A stretch of DNA of 54,623 bases, from contig MTNP01000004.1 in the NCBI GenBank assembly GCA_002011475.1, positions 1 through 54,623 of the forward strand. The letters run 5' to 3'. Positions within the stretch are counted from its first letter, which is position 1. Every line of letters begins with the position of its first letter. A program made the translations under genes and the position numbers. Shown here one piece after another: positions 42,412 to 50,922 of this stretch. Origin of the DNA: Dehalococcoides sp. JdFR-54 (GTDB lineage Bacteria > Chloroflexota > Dehalococcoidia > JdFR-54). Under the pieces are notes generated by a model, which saw nothing but the letters and a program-made list of their open reading frames with translations, had not been told where the DNA came from and made no database searches.

Positions 42412-43569
42412 TCAAACTCCCACTACAATGACGGTTCCCACCTGCATCTCATCGCCCCAGGCCTGGGCAACGCCTTTCTTTGGTTTGCCCGGTACCTGCC
42501 TCTTTCCCGCCTCACCGCGCAGTTGCCAGAAAAGTTCAGCCACCTTCATCAGTCCAGCAGCAGCGATGGCATTGCCCACCCCGAGCAGTCCCCCCGAGGG
42601 GCAGGTGGGCAGATTGCCGGTTCTCTGGGTCACGCCATCGGCAGTAAGCTTTGCCGCCTCGCCCTTGCCACAGAGAAGAAGCCCCTCCATGTGGTGCAGT
42701 TCCTTATAATCAAAGGGGTCGTAAGGCTCAGCGATATTGATCTCTTTGCTCGGTTCCTTAATCCCTGCCATGTCATAGGCCATTCTGGCCGCGTACTCCA
42801 CATACTTAGGATAGTAAAGGTCACGCTGCCCCACATACATGGTATCCAGACACCAGCCAACCCCCTCAATCCATACCGGCTTATCGGTAACCCTCTTGGC
42901 CACATGTTCGGCGGCCAGTATGATAGCCACTGCCCCATCGCTGGTGGGGCTGACATCGAGCCGCTTAACCGGCCAGGCCATTATCTCCGAGTTCATTACA
43001 TCATCCACGGTGATTTCCGAGGCTAACTGGGCACAGGGATGATCCAGGGCATTCCTCTTATTCTTGACCGCGACGGCGGCGATCTCCCTCTCCGTGATGC
43101 CATGGGCATTCATGTAGCGATTCATCTCCCAGGCAAAAAACCAGAGGAGGCTCGTCCCCAGCGGGCTCTCGGTGAACTGGTCCCAGCAGGTAATGAAAGC
43201 CCCCTGGGGATGGGGCAGGCAACTGGACATCTTTTCCTCAGCAACCACCAGGCAGGTATCAAAAAGCCCTGAGGCTACATGATACCAGCCCTGACAAGCC
43301 ACAAAGACGCCCGTGCCACCGCCGACAAAACCCCTCATATAAGGCTTGCGCCAGGCTCCGGCGCCATCGCTGAGATACTCCGCCTTCATATGAACCATGT
43401 CAAAGGCATCGGGCGCTGTGCCCATAACCACACAATCTACATCCTTTAGGGTCAGCTCACACGAATCGAGCGCCATTTTAGCTGCCTGCCACGATAGCTC
43501 TTTCCCCGTCTCCAACGCCCGGCGCATAAACTTGGTCATCCCGGCACCAATTATGGCGACTTTGCGCAC
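42412..43569 (-). CDS. SCP2-type thiolase-family protein lacking the nucleophilic Cys (second cluster)
   Basis: 385 residues. I place the start at GTG 43569 (VRKVAIIGAGMTKFMRRALE) because AAAGGAGG sits before it and the longer frame to 43593 overlaps the upstream gene. Fold motifs: LSPTSDGAVAIILAAEHVAK-like block, AEPYDPFDYKELHHMEGLLL, LPTCPSGGLLGVGNAIAAAG and GVAQAWGDEMQVGTVIVVG. By hand alignment the active-Cys position is a glycine (GFVGGGTGVFVACQGWYHVA); the cysteine that follows falls nine residues later and belongs to a helix. Probably a Cys-less aldolase or a partner subunit. Confidence 0.85.
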   Translation of the reverse strand: MRKVAIIGAGMTKFMRRALETGKELSWQAAKMALDSCELTLKDVDCVVMGTAPDAFDMVHMKAEYLSDGAGAWRKPYMRGFVGGGTGVFVACQGWYHVASGLFDTCLVVAEEKMSSCLPHPQGAFITCWDQFTESPLGTSLLWFFAWEMNRYMNAHGITEREIAAVAVKNKRNALDHPCAQLASEITVDDVMNSEIMAWPVKRLDVSPTSDGAVAIILAAEHVAKRVTDKPVWIEGVGWCLDTMYVGQRDLYYPKYVEYAARMAYDMAGIKEPSKEINIAEPYDPFDYKELHHMEGLLLCGKGEAAKLTADGVTQRTGNLPTCPSGGLLGVGNAIAAAGLMKVAELFWQLRGEAGKRQVPGKPKKGVAQAWGDEMQVGTVIVVGV

Positions 43570-43585
43570 GGTGGCTTTCCTCCTT

Positions 43586-44740
43586 TCACTCATTGCTCAA
43601 GATTATCACGGCACCACTGTTAGTGGGGAGCCCGCGCCAGGATTGAGCTAAGCCGACTTTGACATTGGGTAACTGCCTTTTCCCAGCTTCGCCGCGTAAT
43701 TGAAGTACTACCTCTAGAACCCGCTGCAAACCGGTGGCCTCCACCAGATGACCCACCCCGAGGCTTCCCCCCGAGACATTGACGGGCAATTCGCCACCCC
43801 TTTGGGTAGCCCCCTCCTCTACCAGGGCGCCGGCTTCTCCGCGATGGCACAACTTGAGGGCCTCCAGGTGTTGGAGCTCTTTATAGGAGAAGGTATCGTC
43901 TATTTCCACAAAATCGATCTCTTTCCTGGGGTGCTTTATGCCGGCCATTTTGTATGCCATCTCCCCAGCCAATCGAGCGTAGAGGGCTTGACCCCAGTCC
44001 CTGGTTTCCAGGCCCGGCGTGTCTGAACACCAGCCAATCCCCCTTATCCAGATAGGCTTATCACTCAGGGCCTTAGTCTTCTCCTCGGCGGCTAAGACCA
44101 TAACGATCCCACCGTCGGCAGGACAGCTCATGTCCAAACGGCTTAGAGGGTAAAACATCATCTCTGAGCTGAGCACATCATCCACCCCTATCCGCTCACC
44201 ATAGGCAGCCTGGGGATTGAGCAAGGCATTTAGCCTATTCTTGACTGCAACTAAGGCACAATGCTCCTTCGTCGTCCCTGTCTCATACAGATAGCGGCTC
44301 ATCTCCATGCCGGCGATGAAATACGGATTAAGGCCAAGCGGCTTATTGTACACCGGGTCTAAGGCATGGGCCAGCAAATAGTTGGGGGTGAGCATGTTAG
44401 ATGCCTTGCTGTGGGACTCCACGGCCACTATATCCATAAGGCCGGTGCTTATTTGCATATAGCCGGCGATCAAACCATGAATGCCGTCGCCAGGAATAGT
44501 GTGGATGGGCTTAAGAACCGCACCTAAATTATCTGGGGTATGAATGTTGAAAATGCTTCTGCCGTGGGCGAAGTCCTCCTCACAAGTTACAAATCCGTCG
44601 ATATCGTCTTGGGGGCAAACCCCAGCATCCTCATAGGCCTTTGTGGCTGCCTCAAACATCATCTCCTTAAAGGAAACGTCGGGGGTTATCGACCTGAACG
44701 GTGTAAAACCTACACCAACAATGGCTACTCGCGGAGACAT
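43586..44740 (-). CDS. SCP2-type thiolase-family protein lacking the nucleophilic Cys (second cluster, first gene)
   Basis: 384 residues beginning MSPRVAIVGVGFTPFRSITP behind AAGGGGGTAAG. Fold motifs: MMFEAATKAYEDAGVCPQDD, CPADGGIVMVLAAEEKTKAL, EIDDTFSYKELQHLEALKLC, LPVNVSGGSLGVGHLVEATG and GLAQSWRGLPTNSGAVIIL. Where a thiolase would have its nucleophilic cysteine it reads HTIPGDGIHGLIAGYMQIS, so the cysteine is absent. First gene of a four-gene operon (two thiolases, two DUF35) with the promoter at 44805-44833. Confidence 0.85.
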   Translation of the reverse strand: MSPRVAIVGVGFTPFRSITPDVSFKEMMFEAATKAYEDAGVCPQDDIDGFVTCEEDFAHGRSIFNIHTPDNLGAVLKPIHTIPGDGIHGLIAGYMQISTGLMDIVAVESHSKASNMLTPNYLLAHALDPVYNKPLGLNPYFIAGMEMSRYLYETGTTKEHCALVAVKNRLNALLNPQAAYGERIGVDDVLSSEMMFYPLSRLDMSCPADGGIVMVLAAEEKTKALSDKPIWIRGIGWCSDTPGLETRDWGQALYARLAGEMAYKMAGIKHPRKEIDFVEIDDTFSYKELQHLEALKLCHRGEAGALVEEGATQRGGELPVNVSGGSLGVGHLVEATGLQRVLEVVLQLRGEAGKRQLPNVKVGLAQSWRGLPTNSGAVIILSNE

Positions 44741-44804
44741 TCTTACCCCCTTTCTTTATTTTTGCAAAGCGAGGAGGCATGAGGAACCCTAGGCCAGCCT
44801 GGAA

Positions 44805-44833
44805 AGATTAGCATATCCAAAGGGCACCGTCAA
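44805..44833 (-). promoter_or_regulatory. Promoter for the second thiolase-DUF35 cluster
   Basis: Minus strand TTGACG (44828-44833) and TAATCT (44805-44810), spacing 17 bp. The leader is about 58 nt. The -35 TTGACG is the same as at the first thiolase cluster (28602), which may mean shared control. Confidence 0.6.
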
Positions 44834-44999
44834 TAGGTTCGCCAAGCCGCAGGTGTGGCGGCCAGAAGCGGCCCGGCTGGAGTCATGAAACGTGGGAAAG
44901 ATTTAATAGGGTTGCAACTTTTGACAGGGAACGCGGCGGGGGCTGGCTGATGGACAATGTGGCTGACCGCGTGTATGATGTGGGGGAGCGAAGGAGGAA

Positions 45000-45410
45000 A
45001 TGAGAGCTCTATCCACGGTCTTTGTTCTGCTTCTGGACGAAATAATCCTGGCTGCCCTCGTGCTTTTCATCCTGTGGAAGCTGGGGATATATTTACCCTT
45101 ATGGGCTCTTATCACCCTGGCAGCTATGCTGGTGGTCTGCTCATTTGGGCTCTACAAAGTCATCATGCCTGCGGTCAACGGGGAGCAAGTGAGCGGCCGC
45201 CAAGGCATGATCGGTCTCCACGGGAGGGTGGTAACCCCGCTTACCCCGGAAGGCGTCATTAAGGTTCGCGGGGAACTGTGGAAGGCATCATCGATCGACG
45301 CCAGCATAAGCCCTGAGGAGGAGATAATAGTTGTGGGCCTGGAGGGGCTCAGGCTCTTTGTAAGGCGCAAAAATGATGCTGAGCGGGGTGAAGAGGCGGG
45401 CAAAGGGTGA
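45000..45410 (+). CDS. NfeD-like membrane protein
   Basis: 136 residues: two N-terminal membrane helices (IILAALVLFILWKLGIYLPL and LITLAAMLVVCSFGLY) and a C-terminal OB-fold of the NfeD type (GMIGLHGRVVTPLTPEGVIK, then VRGELWKASS and EEEIIVVGLEGLRLFVRRK). Short NfeD proteins act with stomatin-like partners in membrane organisation; no stomatin gene is next to it. GGAGG lies just before the ATG. The tail is charged, ends EAGKG, and overlaps the leading codons of the longest frame for the next gene, but not its chosen start. Confidence 0.75.
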   Translation: MRALSTVFVLLLDEIILAALVLFILWKLGIYLPLWALITLAAMLVVCSFGLYKVIMPAVNGEQVSGRQGMIGLHGRVVTPLTPEGVIKVRGELWKASSIDASISPEEEIIVVGLEGLRLFVRRKNDAERGEEAGKG

Positions 45411-45435
45411 ACAAGGTGAGCGAGGCACTGGGGGA

Positions 45436-46488
45436 ATGAGAGTAGGAATCCCGCGAGCCTTGCTTTACTACCAGTACTACCCTATGTGGCGGACCTTTTT
45501 CGAGGGGCTGGGGGCGGAGGTGTTCGTTTCATCTCCAACCACCAAGCTCATGCTCGCATCGGGCTGCTCTCGGCTTATAGCGGAGACCTGCCTCCCGGTA
45601 AAGGTTTTCTGTGGCCACGTGCTTTCCCTTGCGAACGGTTGTGACTGCGTCTTTATACCCTCTATTCACAGCGTGGAGCAAAAGGTCTATAGCTGCCCCA
45701 AGTTCATTGGCCTGCCTGATATGATGAGGGCAACCGTCCCGGAATGCCCTCCTATTCTCGACCCCGATGTGGACGTCAACACGGGGAAGCGCGATTTTTA
45801 CCAAGCCATCTATAAACTGGGGCGCCCCTTCACTCGGAGTCCCCTCAAGGTCAGAAAGGCAGCTGAGACAGCCTGGCAGGTTCACCAGACGTTTCAGAGG
45901 CGAATGTTGAGCGGGCTGACCCCGCCTGAGGCGATAGAGGGAATGTTTCCCCAATCTGTGGAGGAGCCCGAAGGCAACGGGAGCCACCCCATTTTTACCA
46001 TTGGTTTGATCGGGCATCCCTACCTCCTCTACGATGAGTATGTCAGTCACCGGCTCGTGCCTCAGTTGCGGGAGATGGGGGTCAAAGTCCTTTCCCCCGA
46101 GATGGTGGAGAGGGCGAGACTCCGCGCTTCGATCTGCGAGCTGGTAGAGCGACCATACTGGGCATGCGAGGACGAGGTGATTGGGGCAGGGGCCTACTAT
46201 CTAGGGAGGGGCGAGGTGGACGGCGTGGTCTCCGTTGTCGCTTTTGGCTGCGGACCCGACTCCCTGATGATAGAGGTGCTCCAGCGCTATGCAAAGCGGC
46301 TGGGCAAGCCCTTCATGCAACTCACCCTTGATGAGCATACCGCGGAAACGGGCCTGATGACCCGCCTCGAAGCCTTCCTCGATATGGTTCGGAGGGGAAA
46401 AAGACCCCAAGGCATTTCTCCACCTGCCAGTTGGTCACAGAGGGGAGGGAGCAAGAGAGGATCAGCGTCTTGGGTATACCTAGCTTAG
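45436..46488 (+). CDS. Acyl-CoA dehydratase activase-related protein (DUF2229)
   Basis: 350 residues from ATG 45436, protein MRVGIPRALLYYQYYPMWRT; a longer frame to 45373 overlaps the NfeD gene. Motifs: FEGLGAEVFVSSPTTKLMLA, SGCSRLIAETCLPVKVFCGH (conserved CxPxK-type cysteine region), CDCVFIPSIHSVEQKVYSCP, GLIGHPYLLYDEYVSHRLVP and GCGPDSLMIEVLQRYAKRLG. This is the family related to 2-hydroxyacyl-CoA dehydratase components and CoA enzyme activases, probably carrying an Fe-S cluster. Its reaction is unknown. It overlaps the next gene by 58 bp; the last 20 or so residues are serine- and glycine-rich and may not be native. Confidence 0.8.
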   Translation: MRVGIPRALLYYQYYPMWRTFFEGLGAEVFVSSPTTKLMLASGCSRLIAETCLPVKVFCGHVLSLANGCDCVFIPSIHSVEQKVYSCPKFIGLPDMMRATVPECPPILDPDVDVNTGKRDFYQAIYKLGRPFTRSPLKVRKAAETAWQVHQTFQRRMLSGLTPPEAIEGMFPQSVEEPEGNGSHPIFTIGLIGHPYLLYDEYVSHRLVPQLREMGVKVLSPEMVERARLRASICELVERPYWACEDEVIGAGAYYLGRGEVDGVVSVVAFGCGPDSLMIEVLQRYAKRLGKPFMQLTLDEHTAETGLMTRLEAFLDMVRRGKRPQGISPPASWSQRGGSKRGSASWVYLA

Positions 46489-47546
46489 GGGACAGGTTTG
46501 CCGTATTTGAGACCATGGTGAAGGAGCACAACATCTCTTTGGTCACGCCTCCTGTTACCAAGCACACCCTCTCCCTGGGCGCCAGGTATTCGCCTGAGTT
46601 TGCTTGCCTCCCCTTCAAGGGTATACTGGGCACCTTCATCGAGTGTCTGGAGCAAGGGGCAGACACTCTGTTTATGGTAACCAGCTTCAATGCTTGCCGT
46701 ATGGGCTATTATGCAAAAGTCCAAGAGCAGATTCTCCGTGACCTTGGATATAGATTTAAGTTCCTCAGATTCCATAGCTCAGAGAAGGGCTTGATCGGCG
46801 TCCTCAGGGCGATCAAGCGCTTCTCCAACAACGCCTCTTGGCCCACGGTCGTCTCCCTCTTTCGCTTGGCAGTAGCCAAGCTGAGGGCTCTGGACGAACT
46901 GGAGCGAGAGGTGCAGAAGATCCGCCCCGTGGAGCTGGAAAAGGGCACTGCTGACCGTCTTTATCGGGAGGCGATCGGGGCTATCGATAGAGCCACCAGC
47001 TTTGCTTCCTTAAGGCAGGCGATGCGAGGATACTTCGAGAGGCTGGAGCAAATCCCCAAGGACGCCGAATATGCGCCTCTCAAGGTTGGCATTGTGGGAG
47101 AACTATACGTGGTAATGGAGCCCTTCTTCAATATGAACTTGGAGATCGAGCTGGGGAAAATGGGGGTGGAGGCGAGGCGCACGAGGTCCACCTTCTTCTC
47201 GGAGTATACTAAATGGGGGACATTCCTCAATGCCCTCAATGATGAGAAGAAAGAACTACAAAAGTTTGCCCACCCCTACCTCAAGCGCGATGTGGGGGGT
47301 CATGGCCTGGAATCCGTTGGAGAGAAAGTCCGTCGTGCTGGGGATTACGATGGTATAATCCACCTGGCGCCGTTCACCTGTATGCCCGAGGTTATTGCCC
47401 AAAACATTATGCCGTTCACCAAGGAGGGTATCCCGGTGCTCACCATAGCTTGCGATGAGCAGCTGGGGAGGGCGGGGATGTTGACCAGGGTCGAAGCATT
47501 TGTTGACCTTCTTGAGCGGCGTCGTATAGGAAATATTCTAAGATAG
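46431..47546 (+). CDS. CoA protein activase-related protein, partner of preceding gene
   Basis: 371 residues as an open frame from a TTG at 46431; a TTG near 46470 is another possible start, and family-like sequence begins about ISVLGIPSLGDRFAVFETMV. Further: YSPEFACLPFKGILGTFIEC with the family's conserved cysteine, TLFMVTSFNACRMGYYAKVQ, GIVGELYVVMEPFFNMNLEI, IIHLAPFTCMPEVIAQNIMP and PVLTIACDEQLGRAGMLTRV. It resembles the same dehydratase-activase-related superfamily. The cysteine pattern suggests a joint Fe-S cluster. No dehydratase or benzoyl-CoA-reductase-like subunit is adjacent, so the pair may act on an unlinked partner. Confidence 0.78.
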   Translation: MVTEGREQERISVLGIPSLGDRFAVFETMVKEHNISLVTPPVTKHTLSLGARYSPEFACLPFKGILGTFIECLEQGADTLFMVTSFNACRMGYYAKVQEQILRDLGYRFKFLRFHSSEKGLIGVLRAIKRFSNNASWPTVVSLFRLAVAKLRALDELEREVQKIRPVELEKGTADRLYREAIGAIDRATSFASLRQAMRGYFERLEQIPKDAEYAPLKVGIVGELYVVMEPFFNMNLEIELGKMGVEARRTRSTFFSEYTKWGTFLNALNDEKKELQKFAHPYLKRDVGGHGLESVGEKVRRAGDYDGIIHLAPFTCMPEVIAQNIMPFTKEGIPVLTIACDEQLGRAGMLTRVEAFVDLLERRRIGNILR

Positions 47547-47595
47547 ATGCTGATACCATAGCTACAGTATTGAACAAAATATCCGGCCCTCAGCC

Positions 47596-48708
47596 TTAGC
47601 CCCCGCCGAGCTTAAGCACGAGGGGTTCTTCACCCAGTTGCTCCGCAGCAGTGATCAACCTTTTCCCCGCTCTATCTGCCACTTCCCAGGCCCTGCTTGT
47701 CCGCTCCCTGAACCGCGGCTCCCTCAGCAAATGGTGATCATATATGATAATCTCGGCAGAAGTCTGGCGAAGGATGCGACACATGTTCTCGATGCCGCGC
47801 TCTAAGTTTACTCGGTTGACTGTATAGCCAAACAAATAAGTGGCGGGTCCATCAGCTATGATAATAGATGGATTCTCGTCGATGACCCATTGCGCGTAGT
47901 CCTCTATTGTTGGACCCTGAAGGTCGGATGTGTACAGGACCTTGGCCCCTCCGCACTCCACCACCAAACCTATGACCCAGCCGAGGGGGGTATACTCTAG
48001 GCCATGGAAGAGCGGCTTTGTAAATCGGATTCTGGTCGAGCCTGCCTCAATTTCACGACCGTCCACAAAAAGGACCTCATTATCACCGATAGCTGCCTCT
48101 TCGACCCAGGGATTGGTTTGCCAAAATTCAACTAATTGACCGAACTTAGCTTTGCCTTTCCTCGAAAGCTCCTCTTTTCTCTGTCGATAGTCCCCGTAGT
48201 CTTTCCTCGATGCCAGGGGCAGCTCGTCAAAGGGGTCACCTGCCTCGATCCTTTCAGGCTGCCGACAGATTGACTCCAAAGCCTCCCCCCGGGACATGCA
48301 AATCTGCCCAAGGAATATCCTTGCCCTTTGCCACTGGGAGCGGCAGATCCACCGATTCGGGTCCTTTATCCATAACCGCTTGCCCTGATAAAGCTCAGGG
48401 GCCTCCTGGGGAAGGGTGTGATGGTCATAGTGATAATGGGAGATGAAAATGGTATCCGCCGTCTTCGCGGCGCCGACAATAGCCTGAAGAGCCTTGTGGC
48501 GAAGTCTCCTCTTGTCCGAGTCCGGAAGCGGGTAACTGCCCTGCATTTCGGCGGTCCCAGGGTCAACCAGGATCTTGATGTCAGGAGTTTGAACCAGCAC
48601 CGAACTGGCCTTCGCGCCCATTGAGTCGAACCAAACCAGCTGTAATGTGATGCTGCCGACCCTGATTTGATGGATGGCCTGGGAGCTCCAGGAGAGCCAA
48701 GTTTGCAT
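47596..48708 (-). CDS. MBL-fold metallo-hydrolase (UPF0282-like)
   Basis: 370 residues. The metallo-beta-lactamase core is LQLVWFDSMGAKASSVLVQT, IKILVDPGTAEMQG, the metal motif ISHYHYDHHTLP (HxHxDH), VLYTSDLQGPTIEDYAQWVI and a later histidine in IIIYDHHLLREPRFRE. The arrangement resembles the UPF0282 proteins common in archaea, whose function is unknown. ATG at 48708 is supported by GAGGT before it. Transcribed towards the activase genes; the 49-bp gap between the two stops holds no strong terminator. Confidence 0.82.
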   Translation of the reverse strand: MQTWLSWSSQAIHQIRVGSITLQLVWFDSMGAKASSVLVQTPDIKILVDPGTAEMQGSYPLPDSDKRRLRHKALQAIVGAAKTADTIFISHYHYDHHTLPQEAPELYQGKRLWIKDPNRWICRSQWQRARIFLGQICMSRGEALESICRQPERIEAGDPFDELPLASRKDYGDYRQRKEELSRKGKAKFGQLVEFWQTNPWVEEAAIGDNEVLFVDGREIEAGSTRIRFTKPLFHGLEYTPLGWVIGLVVECGGAKVLYTSDLQGPTIEDYAQWVIDENPSIIIADGPATYLFGYTVNRVNLERGIENMCRILRQTSAEIIIYDHHLLREPRFRERTSRAWEVADRAGKRLITAAEQLGEEPLVLKLGGG

Positions 48709-48906
48709 CTCAACCTCGCACGGCCATCGTTCGCGTCTTCACATAGAACCAGGGCCTCTCTCGGCCGCCTGCTGCTTGCCCTTGCCCCTTGAAGGGGGTA
48801 TGCTATTGGGGGGCGGGGAGGCCGGGTGAGCCAGCCTCTTCCGAGTTTCTCCGATGAGTTCTTTCATGCCGCAAATTTTATTGTAGCCGAAAAGCAGGCC
48901 TGAGTC

Positions 48907-50028
48907 ATGGCCACCGACGAAGAAGAGAAAGCCTTTAGGGAAAGGTGCCGCCTCCTGGAGCAAGGATTCTCCCCGGCCAGCTGTGCCGTCTGGCACCAGG
49001 GCAGGAGAGGGCCCGCCTGCCGGGTGACGCTCAAGTGGGAAGGCGGCAAGCCATACCGGCTCATCAAGACGGCCCACCTTTCTCGCCCTGAGCACTATTT
49101 CTCCATCTACCAGTCCGGGTGCAACTGGAGCTGCAAGAAGTGTCACTCGTGGGAGTTCACCCAACATGCCACCGGCGCCTGGATGTCTCCCCAGGATATA
49201 GCTGGGCTCGCCCGCGAATATGCACACCAGGTAACCTACAAGGAGCCCAAAGAGAGGGCTACCGCTTTCCATGCGCTCGACCTCTGCCGCAGCTGCGGCG
49301 TCTGCGTGGAGCTTGCCTACCTGCCCCTGGTCGAGGCGGGGCAGGTGCGGGGAAAGCCCTACCTTGTGCCCACGGGCAGGAGGTCAAACCTCTGCCCAAA
49401 GAGACTCCAGCCCGAGCAGATGCTTCTTTCGCCGCAGGGATTGGGCCCGGCCAGGAACATAATCGCCTTCACCGGCGGTGACCTCGCCTGCCAGCCCGAG
49501 TTCTACGCCTTATGCGCGGAAAAGATAAAGGGGCTAGACCTGGGACTCTGGGTACTGCTTGAGACCAATGGCTATGGCCTTACCCCTCAGAACCTCGACC
49601 TCCTCCAGAGCGCCGGAATAGATGCCTTCTGGCTTGACATCAAGGCCTACGACAGGGAGGTCCACCACAGGCTCACCGGCGCCAGCAATGAGTGGGTGCT
49701 TAGGCTGCCCGAGGAGATGCTCAAGAGGGGATTTATCCTTGAGATCCTTTCCCTCTACATCCCCGGTTGGGTGGAGAGGGACCAGATAGAGAGAATCGCG
49801 GTTCTGCTGGCCCAGGTGGATAAAAACATACCGTTTACTATCCTGGCCTTCTTTCCGCAGCATGAGATGAGACACGTGCCCCCACCTGAGCTGGAGGAAA
49901 TGGTTTCGGCCTATGAGGCTGCCCGGGCCGCCGGACTGAGGCAGGTGAGGCTGGGGAACCTGGGTGTCTTTGCCAGGACCGAACAGGACTATAAGCGGTT
50001 AGCTGCCCTGGCGCCCGGTGGGTGGTGA
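48907..50028 (+). CDS. Radical SAM enzyme (PflA-like) with cysteine-rich insertion
   Basis: 373 residues. CNWSCKKC in YQSGCNWSCKKCHSWEFTQH is the 4Fe-4S/SAM motif. An insertion at about residues 124-160 has more cysteines (LCRSCGVCVE, SNLCPKR) that may bind another cluster. IIAFTGGDLACQPEFYALCA, WVLLETNGYGLTPQNLDLLQ and DAFWLDIKAYDREVHHRLTG are typical of pyruvate-formate-lyase-activating-type enzymes, and LRQVRLGNLGVF ends the barrel. It may activate a glycyl radical enzyme or modify another protein; no such partner is visible. The next gene starts 3 bp later. Confidence 0.85.
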   Translation: MATDEEEKAFRERCRLLEQGFSPASCAVWHQGRRGPACRVTLKWEGGKPYRLIKTAHLSRPEHYFSIYQSGCNWSCKKCHSWEFTQHATGAWMSPQDIAGLAREYAHQVTYKEPKERATAFHALDLCRSCGVCVELAYLPLVEAGQVRGKPYLVPTGRRSNLCPKRLQPEQMLLSPQGLGPARNIIAFTGGDLACQPEFYALCAEKIKGLDLGLWVLLETNGYGLTPQNLDLLQSAGIDAFWLDIKAYDREVHHRLTGASNEWVLRLPEEMLKRGFILEILSLYIPGWVERDQIERIAVLLAQVDKNIPFTILAFFPQHEMRHVPPPELEEMVSAYEAARAAGLRQVRLGNLGVFARTEQDYKRLAALAPGGW

Positions 50029-50922
50029 CCCATGCCATATGTGGCTGATTACAAGGTCGAGAGGTGCCTCGACTGCGGCTCCTGCCGCCAGCTCGTCCCT
50101 TGCCCCGGAAGGGAGGAGGGCTGTATCGGATGTGGTGCCTGCGCCCTGGCATGCCCCAATGAGGCTATAGAGATGGTCGAGGAGCCCAGGGAGAAAAAGG
50201 TCTGCCTCGACTTGGACGGGCAGGAGGCCCATGTTCCGGAGCGTATCAGCTTGAGAGAGGCGCTGGAACTGCTGGGCTACCCCGTTGCCAGGGGTCCCGG
50301 CGAGGAGGGGATTTTTGCGCTCCCGAACCTCCCCGACCTTCGCCCATTGCGCCTTGATCCACTCTTTCGGCATGAGGATGCAATTGGCAAAGTAATCGGC
50401 CAGCAGCTCGTTAAACGGGCTTGAGCTTGGGGCGACCTTCTTAAACGTGGGACACACCGTCCGGCATGCGATATGAAACGCCTCATGAAATAGCGTATAG
50501 CGCTTTTGCTGGCGTGATTCCTTATCGCTGAGATGAATGACCCACTCATTCCCTACCAGCCAGGTACCCCCAGAGTAGGCCTTCAATGGCAGAGAGCGGA
50601 CCTCGATGTTACGCTGTGGGTCAAAAACAGCAACCAGCCCCGATGGCACGGGTGGCCCCTGAACCTCCCCCTTTCTGAGGTAGTCCGTGGCCATCATCTC
50701 GACCGAGCTTAAGGCATTACAGCACCCCCCGCTCTCAGGGTAACACAGGCTCTCGTTGCGAAGGATACAGCTTTTTAGGGCATTGGGCAGGGCCCCCTTT
50801 CGAGTTAAAGGGCAACGAGCCGCCGCATAGCACTGGCAACCGTCCCGGTATGGGCAGTTCCTGCCATCGCCCAGGGCAACGGTGGCGCAGAAGGCTGTTT
50901 CTACATCACAGAGATTGCTCAC
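49999..50922 (-). CDS. ImmA/IrrE-family metallopeptidase with Cys-rich N-terminus, 3'-truncated
   Basis: 307-residue open frame; only about the first 200 residues are native. The zinc site is YTLFHEAFHIACR (HExxH near 148) with the third ligand in NELLADYFANCILMP. Unusually, the first 68 residues hold ten cysteines (positions 5, 12, 23, 29, 31, 37, 52, 60, 67, 68), suggesting a metal or Fe-S sensor. Past WAKVGEVRE the frame is antisense to the ferredoxin gene. GTG start at 50922 lies inside the XRE gene's last codons (17-bp overlap), so the two are coupled like phage and ICE ImmR-ImmA pairs, where the peptidase cleaves the repressor. Confidence 0.75.
   Translation of the reverse strand: MSNLCDVETAFCATVALGDGRNCPYRDGCQCYAAARCPLTRKGALPNALKSCILRNESLCYPESGGCCNALSSVEMMATDYLRKGEVQGPPVPSGLVAVFDPQRNIEVRSLPLKAYSGGTWLVGNEWVIHLSDKESRQQKRYTLFHEAFHIACRTVCPTFKKVAPSSSPFNELLADYFANCILMPKEWIKAQWAKVGEVRERKNPLLAGTPGNGVAQQFQRLSQADTLRNMGLLPVQVEADLFLPGLLDHLYSLIGACQGAGTTSDTALLPSGARDELAAGAAVEAPLDLVISHIWHGSPPTGRQGS
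50032..50424 (+). CDS. Ferredoxin-domain N-terminus of a second radical SAM protein, 3'-truncated
   Basis: Open frame of 130 residues; about the first 95 are native. RCLDCGSCRQLVPC and CIGCGACALACPNEAIEMVE are two cluster motifs, followed by the segment VPERISLREALELLGYPVAR and GPGEEGIFA. In relatives this head continues into a cysteine-containing domain and a radical SAM barrel. Here, after GIFA (about 50316), the reading runs antisense to the end of the ImmA-type gene and stops at 50424. So the gene is cut by the junction near 50.32 kb. It was presumably the operon partner of the preceding radical SAM gene. Confidence 0.7.
   Translation: MPYVADYKVERCLDCGSCRQLVPCPGREEGCIGCGACALACPNEAIEMVEEPREKKVCLDLDGQEAHVPERISLREALELLGYPVARGPGEEGIFALPNLPDLRPLRLDPLFRHEDAIGKVIGQQLVKRA
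50315..50325. other. Tail-to-tail junction between two 3'-truncated genes
   Basis: Left of here the plus-strand ferredoxin-radical SAM frame is native; right of here the minus-strand ImmA frame is native (WAKVGEVRE is its last family-like stretch). Each lacks its 3' part. No insertion-sequence end is visible. Confidence 0.55.

Noticed and set aside
48739-49272. Minus-strand 177-codon frame
   Set aside because: Overlaps the start of the radical SAM gene, which has clear motifs; the product is unlike any family and has antisense composition.
50001-50310. C-terminal third of the ImmA-type frame as real protein
   Set aside because: It is antisense to a ferredoxin domain with two intact cluster motifs, so this part of the frame is read-through after the truncation.
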